A stretch of 51,662 bases of DNA from positions 1 to 51,662 of the forward strand of contig JASKKR010000021.1 in assembly GCA_030154085.1 (NCBI GenBank), read 5' to 3'. The DNA is from Candidatus Cloacimonadota bacterium. GTDB lineage: Bacteria; Cloacimonadota; Cloacimonadia; Cloacimonadales; Cloacimonadaceae. Both the position numbers and the translations under genes were made by a program. The notes beneath the pieces are model-generated. The model was not told where the DNA came from, searched no databases, and was given only the letters and a program-made list of their open reading frames with translations. Below are positions 34,980-44,942 of the stretch, one piece after another. Position 1 is the first letter of the stretch, and each line of letters opens with the position of its first letter.

Positions 34980-35070
34980 GAATAAGATGATAGGCGCTCG
35001 ATTTGAGTTACTGTATACCTTAGAGGTCTGATTCTGAGAATAAGATGATAGGCGGTGGTTTTAACCACCG
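34980..35070 (+). repeat. 17-bp direct repeat and an 18-bp palindrome
   Basis: GAATAAGATGATAGGCG occurs at 34980-34996 and again at 35038-35054, 58 bp apart. The second copy runs into CGGTGGTT, TT, AACCACCG (35053-35070), a perfect inverted repeat. The pair brackets a short non-coding stretch. It could mark a small insertion or deletion scar, or be part of another intergenic repeat family. Confidence 0.65.
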
Positions 35071-35092
35071 TGCCCCGATTCATGGTTGCTGA

Positions 35093-35287
35093 TCAAGAGA
35101 TTGCCAATTGCCTGGCGAGCTGCTCACACTTGCTCATTGGTATCACATTCCCGTCATCGCAAGACATCCTCTTAAGAAAGAGATCATCGATACCGAGTCT
35201 GCGATGGGAGAGCTGTGCTCAGGGGTTAGGGAAGCGCATATAAAGCCTTTCAAAAAAACATTTAAAAGCGGGGAAAAGCTTAAATGA
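35093..35287 (+). pseudogene. Unidentified coding remnant
   Basis: The frame from 35093 to the TGA at 35285-35287 is open and protein-like: DCQLPGELLTLAHWYHIPVI, then ARHPLKKEIIDTESAMGEL and REAHIKPFKKTFKSGEKLK. No start codon follows a ribosome site, and a stop precedes it at 35090-35092. It may be the C-terminal end of a transposase or of an unrelated lost gene. A longer frame at 35055-35243 in another phase lacks protein character. Confidence 0.4.
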
Positions 35288-35568
35288 CCATTATCCTTGA
35301 CAATATAACAGCTAATTCCTCTAATTTATCACAGCAAAACTGAATGTAGATTGTTTAATAGCCTTTCCCAGTTCAATAATGTACCCACATATAAAAAGAT
35401 TATACGTTGTTTTATGAAATATGTATCGATAGTTCCCATAAAACAGAATCTTAGGTAAATGGAAAAGGGGATTTTAGAAAATGGATGAATTCCAAAACCA
35501 GAATATAGTTGACAAGCTGGATAAGCTAAAATTAATAGTAAATACATGGTAAAACCAGCGGAGTATAG
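35288..35568. other. Region upstream of tilS
   Basis: This AT-rich stretch holds a 23-codon frame at 35481-35552 (MDEFQNQNIVDKLDKLKLIV...) with AAAAGGGG upstream; it may be a leader peptide, a relic or chance. TTGACA at 35509-35514 is a possible -35 for tilS, with only poor -10 matches (around 35532-35538). No RNA gene was seen. Confidence 0.35.
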
Positions 35569-37026
35569 ATGAGCCTAACAAATGAATATCAAAAGCGCCT
35601 GATTCGTTTCTTGGATCAGGAGCAGATCCTCCACAAGGGAGAGAAACTACTTTTGGCAGTATCTGCCGGAGCAGATTCAACGGCAATGCTCTATCTATTT
35701 TCGCGTTTGCGGTATAGTTATAGTTTATCACTTTTGGCAGTGCATATCAACCATCAGCTACGCGGAGAAGAAAGTATTAAGGATGAGCAGCAAGTAAAAA
35801 AGCTTTGCACTCAACTCAGCATTCCGTTAGTCGTGAGGAGGATTACGTTAGAAGGAAATCAGGATTTGGAAAATCGTGCCCGAAAAGCGCGGTTTGAAGT
35901 CTTTGAACAGATCCTAATTAACTACCGCTTTAACAAAGTATTGTTGGCTCATCATAAGTGGGATCTTGCTGAGACAGTATTATTGAATTTATTTCGTGGA
36001 TCCGGGCTTACCGGAATGGGCGGGATCAGGGCACTGCAGGGGAACGTGATGCACCCAATGCTGGAATTCGATCCGCTGGAGCTTAAAGCGCTTTTGAAAG
36101 AAGTAGGTCTTAGTTGGCGTGAAGATAAGTCAAATATAGATTTACGTTTTACTCGGAATCGATTGCGGGTGGATTTAATTCCCCATCTTGCCGAGTATTA
36201 CAACCCACAGATCCGCCAAAAACTGGCGGAAGAGGCTCAGGTCTTGCAACAAGCGGATGAATATATTTTGGAAAAATCACTAAGGAGATTCAAAAAGATC
36301 TGTCTGGAAAACAGCAATGGTCGAATCATTTTAAGCATTCCGGATTTGCTGAAAGCTCCATCAATAGAGCACTATTATATTTTCCGCGAGGCGTTTCGCC
36401 AAGTCAGTGGCATGATGCAGGATTTTTTTCGCATCCATTATGACGAGCTTTCTGCTCTGTTGGAAACGCAAGGGAGCAAGTATATTAGTCTACCGCATGG
36501 AGTTTTGGCCATCAAGCGTTATCAAGAGCTGCTTTTCACCAAAAATGAGGGAGAGGTTCAAGCTCAAAGTCACGACGAATTACTGATTGAAGCTGATCGT
36601 TCTAGAGCGGTTCACATGGACTACCGTTTTCATTTTAAGTATTTGAAAGTCTTGCCACAAAATCATAGAGAATATAGTGGTTATAGAGTAATTTTAGATG
36701 CAGATCGGATAGCTGGTAGTTTCGTGATTCGATCCCGCCGCGATGGTGATCATTTTATGCCTCTCGGGATGACAGGTTTTAAGAAGCTAAAAGACTTTTT
36801 TATTGACGAAAAAGTAGCAAAATATGATAGGGATTCGGTGCCCATATTTGATGATGGGGAGAAAATATTCTGGGTATGTGGCCATAGGCTTGATGAAAGA
36901 GTGCGCTACACAGCCGGTACGACTCGCTTTCTCATGATTGAGGCAGTATCCCTATCTCGAAAGCCAAATCGTGCTGCAAACCGCAAAAAAAGAGAGAGAG
37001 GAAATAATGAATTTAATGAATTGTGA
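35569..37026 (+). CDS. tilS: tRNA(Ile)-lysidine synthase
   Basis: The 485-aa protein has the PP-loop of N-type ATP pyrophosphatases, here LLLAVSAGADSTAML (29-41; the usual SGGxDS reads SAGADS), then HINHQLRGEES, AHHKWDLAETVLLNLFRGSG and an N-terminal-domain DKSN motif, a TilS middle domain and the C-terminal TilS_C region with RRDGDHFMPLGMTGFKKLKDFFID. It attaches lysine to C34 of the AUA-reading tRNA(Ile). GGAG lies about 7 nt upstream of the start. It leads the tilS-hpt-ftsH cluster. Confidence 0.95.
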   Translation: MSLTNEYQKRLIRFLDQEQILHKGEKLLLAVSAGADSTAMLYLFSRLRYSYSLSLLAVHINHQLRGEESIKDEQQVKKLCTQLSIPLVVRRITLEGNQDLENRARKARFEVFEQILINYRFNKVLLAHHKWDLAETVLLNLFRGSGLTGMGGIRALQGNVMHPMLEFDPLELKALLKEVGLSWREDKSNIDLRFTRNRLRVDLIPHLAEYYNPQIRQKLAEEAQVLQQADEYILEKSLRRFKKICLENSNGRIILSIPDLLKAPSIEHYYIFREAFRQVSGMMQDFFRIHYDELSALLETQGSKYISLPHGVLAIKRYQELLFTKNEGEVQAQSHDELLIEADRSRAVHMDYRFHFKYLKVLPQNHREYSGYRVILDADRIAGSFVIRSRRDGDHFMPLGMTGFKKLKDFFIDEKVAKYDRDSVPIFDDGEKIFWVCGHRLDERVRYTAGTTRFLMIEAVSLSRKPNRAANRKKRERGNNEFNEL

Positions 37027-37552
37027 TATATCAGCCGTCTTGTTTGATGAAAGGCGCATCCAAAACCGCATTCGCGAGATTGGACAGCAAATAAATTCAG
37101 ACTACGAAGGCAAAGTACCAGTTATTATCGGAGTGCTCAAAGGTGGCTTCATCTTTATGAGTGATCTGGTTCGTGCGATTACTATCCCAATGGAGATTGA
37201 CTTTTTAGCGATATCCACCTATGGTTCCAGTACAAGAAGCAGTGGAGTAGTTAAGATTCGCAAAGATATAGACATCGATATATGCGATCGGGACGTGATC
37301 ATTGTTGAGGATATCGTTGATAGCGGTCTTTCTCTGCAATATATAAAGGATTATGTCTGGAAACACAAGCCAGCAAGTCTACGCACTTGTGTGCTTTTAG
37401 ACAAACCAGAAGCGCATAAGATCGAAACTAGTTTTGAATATGTAGGTTTTGAAGTGGGCAACGAATTTGTTGTAGGTTATGGCTTGGATTATGCCGAGCG
37501 TTACCGCAATCTACCCTTTATAGGGATTCTAAAAGAAGAGTGTTATAAATGA
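37007..37552 (+). CDS. hpt: Hypoxanthine phosphoribosyltransferase
   Basis: The 181-aa protein has the purine PRTase elements VIIGVLKGGFIFMSDLVRAI, the flexible-loop STYGSSTRSSG, and the PRPP motif VIIVEDIVDSGLSL. It salvages hypoxanthine (and usually guanine). I chose the ATG at 37007, 5 nt after GAGG, over 36938 inside tilS; the genes then overlap by 20 nt. The order tilS-hpt-ftsH is conserved in many bacteria. Confidence 0.95.
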   Translation: MNLMNCDISAVLFDERRIQNRIREIGQQINSDYEGKVPVIIGVLKGGFIFMSDLVRAITIPMEIDFLAISTYGSSTRSSGVVKIRKDIDIDICDRDVIIVEDIVDSGLSLQYIKDYVWKHKPASLRTCVLLDKPEAHKIETSFEYVGFEVGNEFVVGYGLDYAERYRNLPFIGILKEECYK

Positions 37553-39780
37553 AGTATATTTTTATCCTAGCTCTGTTAATTTTGTCTGGTAGCTTATTAG
37601 CAGAGGCAGCGACAGATAGCTTGGCAGTGGTGCCAGAAGGAGTTCCTGAAGCAGTTGCCAGCTTTGCCATTATGCTTAGATGGTTTATCTATGCTTTGAT
37701 ATTGATATCTGTGATCGGAATGATCCGCATATATTTGATCAAGCGTAAGATTCAAAAGAATAATAACCCCCAAAAGCCAAAAGTAGACGAACAAGGCAAA
37801 CCAATCCCACCCAAGATGAAATCCCCTATTTCAATGCCATTTATTATCATTCTTGTGATACTTGCCATCATCTTTTGGCATACTTTAAGTAGCGCCGGCA
37901 ATAGCGTTACCAAGGAAAGCTTTAGCAACTTTATAACCAGGGTGGAAGAAGGTAGTATTGCTGAAGCGCAGTTTACCGACAGAGATATAGTCTATATAGA
38001 TCATTCTGGAAAAACTTACAGTACGACTATGCCATTTGAAGATCCTCGTTTGGTGGATAATATCTTGGCTGCTGGGGTTAAGGTGACCACTAATAAACCA
38101 TCACAATGGGCAGGATTGCTAACTTATGCTTTGCCATTTATCCTACTGATGATCTTCTGGATATTTATTATGCGGGGGATGAGAAATCAGAATACTAAAG
38201 CCTTTAGCTTTGGGAAAAGCAAAGCACGGATGCATGAGGCGAGCCGATCCCAGGTTACTTTTAAGGATGTGGCAGGCGTGGATGAGGCAAAGGAAGAATT
38301 GCAAGAGATTGTTGATTTCCTCAAGGATCCTAAGCGCTTTCAACGCCTTGGAGGCAGGATTCCCCGTGGAGTTCTTTTAATTGGGCGTCCTGGTACTGGA
38401 AAGACTCTCTTGGCAAAAGCTGTCTCAGGAGAAGCTGGGGTACCGTTTTTTGCTATTTCCGGTTCAGACTTTGTCGAGATGTTTGTCGGCGTTGGAGCAG
38501 CAAGAGTGCGTGACCTATTTGAACAAGCTAAAAAGAATGCTCCTTGTATAACCTTTATCGACGAGATAGACGCGGTGGGGAGACACCGGGGTACTGGTCT
38601 CGGGGGTGGTCATGATGAGCGTGAACAGACCTTGAATCAGCTCTTGGTAGAGATGGATGGCTTTGAGCGCAACGATGCCGTGATCATCATCGCTGCAACA
38701 AACCGACCTGATATCTTAGATCCAGCACTGCTCAGACCCGGAAGATTTGATCGCCAAGTCACGGTCGATCTACCTGATATCAAGGGACGAACCGAGATCT
38801 TGAAAGTGCATGCAGCCAAAGTTCCGCTTTCGGATGATGTACATTTGGAAATCATAGCACGTGGAACTCCCGGCTTTAGCGGAGCTGATCTTGCTAATCT
38901 GGTGAATGAAGCAGCTCTCATCGCTGCCAGCAAAAATAAAAGCAATATAGAGATGATAGATTTTGAAGAAGCAAAAGACAAGCTAACTCTCGGCAAAGAA
39001 AAGAAAAGTCGCGTCATCCCGGATGAAGATAAGAAGCTTACGGCTTTCCATGAGATTGGTCACGTTCTCACTAGTATTTTCCAGGAACTAGTCGAGCCAG
39101 TGCATAAGGTAAGCATCATTCCTCGCGGTTTCACCGGAGGAGCTACACATTATTTGCAAAGTGATAAGACTGGATATTCCAAAAGCTATCTTAGGCAGTT
39201 TATGGTGACTCTATTAGGAGGGAGAGCTGCTGAAGAAGTAGTATTTTCAGAGTTCACAACAGGTGCTGGAAATGACTTGGAACGCTGTACTGATATTGCC
39301 AAGAAAATGGTTTGTTCGTGGGGTATGAGCGAAGTAGTCGGACCTATGACAATCGGTAAAGAACAAGACGAAGTATTTTTAGGTAAAGAGCTCGGCTCAC
39401 GTGAGATTTACAGTGAAGAAACAGCGAAGCTTGTGGATGGAGAGATACGCGCACTCATTATAGATGCTTATAATACAGCTAAGAAGATCCTTGTTAAGCA
39501 TCGTGCCCTGCTGGATATTATGGCGCAGGAGCTGCAAGAGAAAGAAACCTTGAATACGGATGATATTTTTAACTTGATCATGGATAATCTAGACGGCGAT
39601 GAAAAAGATATTGTTCGGGCAAAATATGAGCGAGCTAAAGAGATGCGCTTTGAATATTCTTCAGACGGACTAAGCAAGCCGGTGGCAAGACCTGAGTCTC
39701 AGTCAGCAACAGAACCCGATAGTAGCCATATCTTGCCAGATACTGAGCCAGAAACTCCCAAGGAGGATAAGAATGAGTGA
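37549..39780 (+). CDS. ftsH: ATP-dependent zinc metalloprotease FtsH with extended N-terminus
   Basis: The 743-aa protein has four hydrophobic segments (about 2-18, 38-64, 94-112, 190-208) where most FtsH proteins have two; the first looks like a signal sequence. Then come the AAA domain, with Walker A GRPGTGKT (279-286, Arg where Pro is usual), [11 protein letters not shown] and the second region of homology ([19 protein letters not shown]), and the protease domain with zinc motif HEIGH (501-505; HEAGH is usual). A hydrophilic tail rich in Glu, Ser and Pro follows. It degrades membrane and short-lived proteins. It overlaps hpt by 4 nt and hslV by 8 nt. Confidence 0.96.
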   Translation: MKYIFILALLILSGSLLAEAATDSLAVVPEGVPEAVASFAIMLRWFIYALILISVIGMIRIYLIKRKIQKNNNPQKPKVDEQGKPIPPKMKSPISMPFIIILVILAIIFWHTLSSAGNSVTKESFSNFITRVEEGSIAEAQFTDRDIVYIDHSGKTYSTTMPFEDPRLVDNILAAGVKVTTNKPSQWAGLLTYALPFILLMIFWIFIMRGMRNQNTKAFSFGKSKARMHEASRSQVTFKDVAGVDEAKEELQEIVDFLKDPKRFQRLGGRIPRGVLLIGRPGTGKTLLAKAVSGEAGVPFFAISGSDFVEMFVGVGAARVRDLFEQAKKNAPCITFIDEIDAVGRHRGTGLGGGHDEREQTLNQLLVEMDGFERNDAVIIIAATNRPDILDPALLRPGRFDRQVTVDLPDIKGRTEILKVHAAKVPLSDDVHLEIIARGTPGFSGADLANLVNEAALIAASKNKSNIEMIDFEEAKDKLTLGKEKKSRVIPDEDKKLTAFHEIGHVLTSIFQELVEPVHKVSIIPRGFTGGATHYLQSDKTGYSKSYLRQFMVTLLGGRAAEEVVFSEFTTGAGNDLERCTDIAKKMVCSWGMSEVVGPMTIGKEQDEVFLGKELGSREIYSEETAKLVDGEIRALIIDAYNTAKKILVKHRALLDIMAQELQEKETLNTDDIFNLIMDNLDGDEKDIVRAKYERAKEMRFEYSSDGLSKPVARPESQSATEPDSSHILPDTEPETPKEDKNE

Positions 39781-40312
39781 AACAACAATGCACGGAACTA
39801 CTATAATCGGAATACATCGTGGGAATCGGACTGCCCTGTGTGGAGATGGACAGGTTACAATGGGTGACACAGTCATCAAAGCTAAAGCGCTCAAGATTCG
39901 CAAGATATTTGATGACAAGGTGATCATTGGTTTTGCTGGAGCTACGGCTGATGCTTTCACGCTTTTTGAGAAGTTTGAAGAAAAACTAAAGACCAATAAA
40001 GGCAATCTTCGCAAAGCGGCAGTAGACTTAGCCAAAGAATGGCGTCAGGACAAGTATCTCAGGCGCCTAGAAGCAATGCTAATAGCAGGTGACAAGTCTG
40101 GCCTCCTGATGATCAGCGGAGTCGGAGATGTATTGGAACCTGATGACGGAATAATCGCTATCGGGAGTGGGGGAAATTATGCCCTATCTGCAGCTAGAGC
40201 ATTGGTCCGCAACACAAAATTAAGTGAAGATAAAATCGTTTTGGAAGCCATGAAGATCGCTTCCGAGATTTGTATATATACAAACGAACAATTCACACTG
40301 GAGGTCATCTAA
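39773..40312 (+). CDS. hslV: HslV, peptidase of the HslUV protease
   Basis: The 179-aa protein has the HslV core: [60 protein letters not shown] and [14 protein letters not shown]. The catalytic N-terminal Thr must be T9, exposed after removal of the first eight residues. AAGGAGG lies 6 nt before the ATG at 39773. hslU follows immediately, forming the two-part ATP-dependent protease of the cytoplasm. Confidence 0.96.
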   Translation: MSETTMHGTTIIGIHRGNRTALCGDGQVTMGDTVIKAKALKIRKIFDDKVIIGFAGATADAFTLFEKFEEKLKTNKGNLRKAAVDLAKEWRQDKYLRRLEAMLIAGDKSGLLMISGVGDVLEPDDGIIAIGSGGNYALSAARALVRNTKLSEDKIVLEAMKIASEICIYTNEQFTLEVI

Positions 40313-41668
40313 GTGTCCGATATAGGAAATCTTACACCAGCAAAAATAGTGTCTGAGCTGGATAAATATATTATCAGCCAATCCGCAGCAAAAAGAAGTG
40401 TAGCAGTAGCCCTCAGAAATCGGTGGCGTCGACAGAGAGTTGAAAGCGAACTGCGCAGTGAGATTATGCCTAACAACATTATCATGATTGGTCCCACTGG
40501 AGTTGGCAAGACCGAGATAGCTCGACGAATAGCTAAGCTCGCAAATGCACCTTTTATTAAGGTAGAAGCGTCAAAATTTACCGAAGTTGGCTATGTTGGT
40601 CGTGATGTCGAGGCAATGATTCGCGAGTTGATGAGCCATGCTGTAGCTCAGACGAGAGCTCAGATGGTTGAAGAAGTAAGGGAAGAAGCACGGGCAATAG
40701 CTGTCGAAAAGGTCTTGGATGTACTATTGCCATTAAAGCATGATAAAGATGATAGCCAGACCTCTGAAGAACAAGCACGTTATCGTCGCAGCCGTGAAAA
40801 GATGCGCAAGAAGCTTGAAAGTGGGGAGCTAGATGATAAAGAGATTGAGATCGAAATTCTGGAAGATTCTGTTCCCAGCTTCGAGATGATGTCAAACTAC
40901 AATATCGAGGTGCTTGACTTTGATATATCGGATTTAATCTCCAATATCTTTCCCGGCAAAACAGGAATCAAAAAACAACACACTACGGTCGCAAAAGCGC
41001 TAAAGAATTATACAGAACACGAAATCAATCAGTTGGTGCCCAGGGACAAAGTTGCTGAAAAGGCAAAAAAGGCTGTAGAAGAGAATGGTATTATCTTCAT
41101 CGACGAAATTGATAAGATTGCCACAATCGATAAGCAAGGTGGGTTAGATGTATCACGAAGCGGAGTACAACGTGATCTCTTGCCGATAGTCGAAGGCAGC
41201 AATGTCCCGACCAAATACGGACCTATCGATACTTCTCACATACTTTTTATTGCAGCTGGTGCTTTCAATGTTGCAAAGCCAAGTGATCTGATTCCGGAAT
41301 TGCAGGGGCGTTTTCCCATCCGCGTTGAGCTTAGTAGTCTGACAGAGCATGACTTTGTGCGCATCATCAGTGAGCCAGAAAATGCTCTGACCAAACAGTA
41401 TAAAGAGCTTTTCCGCACCGAAGGAGTGGAGCTGAGTTTCAGTGCTGGGGCGATTTCAGAAATAGCGCGCTTTGCTGCGATGGCAAATGAAAAGATGGAA
41501 GATATAGGTGCACGCAGATTGCACACTATCCTAAATACTTTATTAGACGACTTTCTCTTTGAAATGCCCAATCCCAAACTCACAAAGGTAAGAATCACCA
41601 AGAAGATGGTCACGGAAAGACTCAATCCGGTGATTGAGAGTGAGGATCTCTCACGTTTTATCCTCTAA
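40313..41668 (+). CDS. hslU: HslU, ATPase of the HslUV protease
   Basis: The 451-aa AAA+ protein starts with LTPAKIVSELDKYIISQ and has Walker A GPTGVGKTEIARR, the pore-type KFTEVGYVGRDVE segment, a variable I domain (about 110-240), Walker B IIFIDEIDKIA and the C-terminal tail ending in SRFIL that docks into HslV. The start is GTG, directly after the hslV stop, with GGAGG about 7 nt upstream. The stop overlaps the next ATG as TAATG. Confidence 0.96.
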   Translation: MSDIGNLTPAKIVSELDKYIISQSAAKRSVAVALRNRWRRQRVESELRSEIMPNNIIMIGPTGVGKTEIARRIAKLANAPFIKVEASKFTEVGYVGRDVEAMIRELMSHAVAQTRAQMVEEVREEARAIAVEKVLDVLLPLKHDKDDSQTSEEQARYRRSREKMRKKLESGELDDKEIEIEILEDSVPSFEMMSNYNIEVLDFDISDLISNIFPGKTGIKKQHTTVAKALKNYTEHEINQLVPRDKVAEKAKKAVEENGIIFIDEIDKIATIDKQGGLDVSRSGVQRDLLPIVEGSNVPTKYGPIDTSHILFIAAGAFNVAKPSDLIPELQGRFPIRVELSSLTEHDFVRIISEPENALTKQYKELFRTEGVELSFSAGAISEIARFAAMANEKMEDIGARRLHTILNTLLDDFLFEMPNPKLTKVRITKKMVTERLNPVIESEDLSRFIL

Positions 41669-42966
41669 TGATCAACTTTATTCGACGCACCTTTACCTCT
41701 CTGAGTATCAAAAACTATCGCCTGTTCTTTATGGGGCAAGCTGTTTCGCTGATAGGCACATGGATACAGCGCACAACCATGGGCTGGTTTGTGTATAGGC
41801 TCACAGGCTCAGCTTTCCTTTTGGGGGTTGTGACTTTTTTGTCGATGATCCCCTCAGTATTTATTTCTCCCTTTGTGGGAGCTTGGGCTGATCGTTGGAA
41901 CAGGCATCGCACACTCATTGGCACACAGATAGCATTCTTTGTGCAAAATGCAGTGTTAGCGACATTAGTGCTAACCCATGTGATCAATGAAAACGTAATC
42001 TATCCCATCTTAATCCTCGCCTTTGTCCAAGGAGCAATTGAGGCAGTAGATTCTCCCATCCGGCAGACTTTTTTAATAGATTTGATTGGTGATAAGAGGC
42101 TATTGCCCAATGCGATAGCTACCAACAGCGCAATGTTTAATGGCGCTCGCTTGATTGGTCCTGCATTAGGGGGAGTTATGATTATCCTTTTTAGCGAAGG
42201 AGTTTGTTTCGCTATCAATGCAGTCTCATATTTGCCGATCATCATTTCTCTACAATTTGTTAAAGTGAGCTATCCTAAATTGCCTCCGCGCACGATATCA
42301 ACTTTCAGGAAGATTGCCGATGGCTGGAAATACGTCTACCATAGCTTCCCAATCAAGTTCTTAATTATAAATCTGGCTGTATATACTCTCTTTGGCAACA
42401 GCTATTCAACTCTCATACCTGTCTTTGCCAAGGATATACTCCATGGTGATAGCGGAACTCAGGGACTCTTGATGTCAACTGCTGGAATTGGAGCCTTGAT
42501 CGGATCATTCATTCTTGCTTCAAAAAGCAGCATCAAGGGAATGCAGATTCGTTTGATCATCGTTGGTTTGGTGGCCAGCAGTGGCTTGATGCTCTTCTCA
42601 CAAAGCAGATCAACAGTCCTTAGCATGATTATGATGCTATTTATTGGGTTTGGAATGATGATGAATACTGCCACTACCAATACGTTGATCCAATCTATTG
42701 TCGCAGACGATATGAGAGGGAGGGTGCTGAGTGTCTATACGATGAGCTTTATGAGCATGTCACCTTTTGGAGGACTTTTAGTAGGTATCCTAACTAGTCG
42801 CATTGGAGCTCAAAGCACAATGTTCATTTGTGCCTTGATATGTTTTTTGTGGAGCCTCAATGGATTTCGCCTAATGCCAAAATTTACAAATAATATGCTC
42901 AAGATGCTAGTGAAGAACTCAAATTCTGATGTCTATCGTGATTCTCGCGTGAGGATGGAAACGTGA
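41668..42966 (+). CDS. MFS transporter, EntS-like
   Basis: The 432-aa membrane protein has about ten to twelve hydrophobic helices and the MFS_3 features of EntS-like exporters: N-terminal FFMGQAVSLIGTWIQRTTMGWFVYRLTGSAFLLGVV, GAWADRWNRHR (loop 2-3 motif), DSPIRQTFLIDLI, and TLIQSIVADDMRGRVLSVY. Such proteins export small molecules using the proton gradient; the cargo is unknown. Overlapping codons join it to hslU and to the laccase-domain gene, but functional links are not evident. Confidence 0.9.
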   Translation: MINFIRRTFTSLSIKNYRLFFMGQAVSLIGTWIQRTTMGWFVYRLTGSAFLLGVVTFLSMIPSVFISPFVGAWADRWNRHRTLIGTQIAFFVQNAVLATLVLTHVINENVIYPILILAFVQGAIEAVDSPIRQTFLIDLIGDKRLLPNAIATNSAMFNGARLIGPALGGVMIILFSEGVCFAINAVSYLPIIISLQFVKVSYPKLPPRTISTFRKIADGWKYVYHSFPIKFLIINLAVYTLFGNSYSTLIPVFAKDILHGDSGTQGLLMSTAGIGALIGSFILASKSSIKGMQIRLIIVGLVASSGLMLFSQSRSTVLSMIMMLFIGFGMMMNTATTNTLIQSIVADDMRGRVLSVYTMSFMSMSPFGGLLVGILTSRIGAQSTMFICALICFLWSLNGFRLMPKFTNNMLKMLVKNSNSDVYRDSRVRMET

Positions 42967-43655
42967 GTAGAATCTTTTTCTATTTGGGTGATAAAAGCCT
43001 AGATTATCAAACTTTGGTTGACAGGCATGACGATATCTTGATAGATAACAAACGCATTCCAATTTCAAGGATAATCATTGCAGAGCAAACTCACTCGGAT
43101 TTAGTTCATAGATGTCGTTCGGATGATTGCGGTGCGGGTATTGGTGATCATCCTTCAATCCCGGCATGTGATGCGCTGATCAGCAATATTCCCAACCAAT
43201 ATCTTCTAATTCGTACTGCCGATTGCTATCCGATCCTGCTTTTTGATCCGATAAAAGAAGTGGTAGGCGCAGTACACAGTGGACGTGCTGGAACGCAGAA
43301 AAATATCACAGGTAAGACTATCCAAATGATGATAGAAGAGTTTGGCTGTGATCCTGGTAATATCGTAGCATACGTGGGAGCTGGAATCTGCGAAGAACAC
43401 TATGAAGTAGGGAGTGATTTATTTGAAGCATTCAATGAAGAGCTAAGCAAGAATGGCTTCAACCCGTTTACCAATCTTCCGGGGCACTTAAATCTGAGGA
43501 GAACTATTTTTCAGCAATTGATCCGCGCCGGGCTCAGATTTATCAATATAGAAAACATCCACATTTGCACATTTGAGGATCCTGCATATTTTTCGTATCG
43601 CCGGGATCATGGTAATAATAGACAAGTAAATATAATCGGGATCAGCTATGAATAA
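42963..43655 (+). CDS. pgeF: Laccase-domain protein (YfiH/PgeF family)
   Basis: The 230-aa protein fits COG1496: IIAEQTHSDLVHRC, LLIRTADCYPILLFDP, GAVHSGRAGTQKNITGKTI, VGAGICEEHYEV and a C-terminal SYRRDHGNNRQVNIIGI. The His-Cys-His set binds zinc or copper. E. coli YfiH edits peptidoglycan precursors; other homologues act on purine nucleosides. Start is GTG at 42963, overlapping the MFS stop as GTGA. Confidence 0.9.
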   Translation: MSRIFFYLGDKSLDYQTLVDRHDDILIDNKRIPISRIIIAEQTHSDLVHRCRSDDCGAGIGDHPSIPACDALISNIPNQYLLIRTADCYPILLFDPIKEVVGAVHSGRAGTQKNITGKTIQMMIEEFGCDPGNIVAYVGAGICEEHYEVGSDLFEAFNEELSKNGFNPFTNLPGHLNLRRTIFQQLIRAGLRFINIENIHICTFEDPAYFSYRRDHGNNRQVNIIGISYE

Positions 43656-44934
43656 GACTTTAACTAGTAAAAGTGGGAATGTGATCCTTGAGCTAAGGCA
43701 GGAAAGCGCTTCCGCCTGGCTCACTATCAAGAAAACGGGCAAATTAATAGACGAAAAAGAAATTTTGGATCTTATCGAAGAGGCGGGCATAAAATATGGA
43801 TTTGACGAAGCTCTAAAGATGATCCGTGAAGAAGGGATAGAAAAAGATTTTGACATACCTTTTCCTATAGCTGTTTGCCATAGGGAAACGACTGAAACAG
43901 AAGCTCAACTCAACTATTACTTTGATCCCGATGCCATTAGTGATGGTGGAAAGAATATTGCGCTTTCGGAATTGGCAGAAATCTCATATGTTCATGATAG
44001 AGATGTTATAGCGGGGTATTCCGATAACATTTTTGAGCGAGACGGAAGCATCTATGATATCTTTGGTGAGCTAATAACAAAACCTGTCGTAGATGAAGAT
44101 CGTGCTCGAGCTATGGCTGGCGAATATGTTCGGTATGAGGCTCATGATTATATCGCTGAGACCATGGGATATCCATATTTGGATAGCGATGGCAAGATTT
44201 CGATATTGACCAAACTTAATGTGGATGCTAAATCTGTTCCCAAGGATAAGTTTATTCGTAGCCCGCTGGCTTTGGAGATTACGGGTGATCTTCAATCTGC
44301 CAATTTAGCTTGCGCACGAGAGCTTGTAATTCATGGCAATATCAAGGATAGCAGCATATTTTGCGAGAGCGATGTGATCGTTACGGGCAGGATAGAAAAT
44401 TGTGTCAATCCTGGCATCCAAGTATTAGGGAATTTGCGTGTGGGAAGCATATACCATTCTCGTGTGTATGCTAAAAAGAGGTTGGATTTTGATACAGAGA
44501 TCCTGCATAGCACTATTGCCACAGACGGAGATATAAACGGTTTGGAAGTAGGTTCTCGTATCGTTGGAGGTTTGACACAAGCTGCCGGCAACATTCGGAT
44601 CGCCATAGCTGGAGATGCTAGTTTGGAAGAAACCGAAATCGAGATTGCGATCTCTCCATTCTATCGTGCGATCTTGATGCAAATGACCAAAGAAGCTGTT
44701 CGCCTTCGTGAAGAAGGAGATAGCAAAGCTTTGGAAGATCTTCAGAATCGCATCCATCGTTGTGAAGAAGAGCTGGACAAGCAGCTAAACGACTTTTTAA
44801 AACGTGCTCCGGATGATAAAAAAACTGTGTCCGTGAGTGAACAAGTATATCCCAAAACTTTATTTCGAGTGTTGAAACATTCATACCAGATCAAAAACCG
44901 TCAAAAGGGTATTTATCTGGAAGAGAAGGAGTAA
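43648..44934 (+). CDS. FapA/DUF342 family protein
   Basis: The 428-aa protein has an N-terminal region with DFDIPFPIAVCHRETTETEAQLNYYF, a FapA-type middle domain (AEISYVHDRDVIAGYS, GSIYDIFGELITKPV) and a right-handed beta-helix of short repeats (LEITGDLQSANLACARELVIHGNIKDSSIFCESDVIVTGRIENC), followed by a charged helical coiled-coil part (about 350-395). DUF342 proteins occur in flagellated and gliding bacteria and are thought to bind polymers, but function is not known. It overlaps the laccase-domain gene by 8 nt. Confidence 0.85.
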   Translation: MNKTLTSKSGNVILELRQESASAWLTIKKTGKLIDEKEILDLIEEAGIKYGFDEALKMIREEGIEKDFDIPFPIAVCHRETTETEAQLNYYFDPDAISDGGKNIALSELAEISYVHDRDVIAGYSDNIFERDGSIYDIFGELITKPVVDEDRARAMAGEYVRYEAHDYIAETMGYPYLDSDGKISILTKLNVDAKSVPKDKFIRSPLALEITGDLQSANLACARELVIHGNIKDSSIFCESDVIVTGRIENCVNPGIQVLGNLRVGSIYHSRVYAKKRLDFDTEILHSTIATDGDINGLEVGSRIVGGLTQAAGNIRIAIAGDASLEETEIEIAISPFYRAILMQMTKEAVRLREEGDSKALEDLQNRIHRCEEELDKQLNDFLKRAPDDKKTVSVSEQVYPKTLFRVLKHSYQIKNRQKGIYLEEKE

Positions 44935-44942
44935 GAGTGAAT

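Noticed and set aside
35055-35243. 62-codon plus-strand frame starting at 35055
   Set aside because: The neighbouring frame (35093-35287) has far more protein-like composition; this one is a phase shadow over a palindrome.
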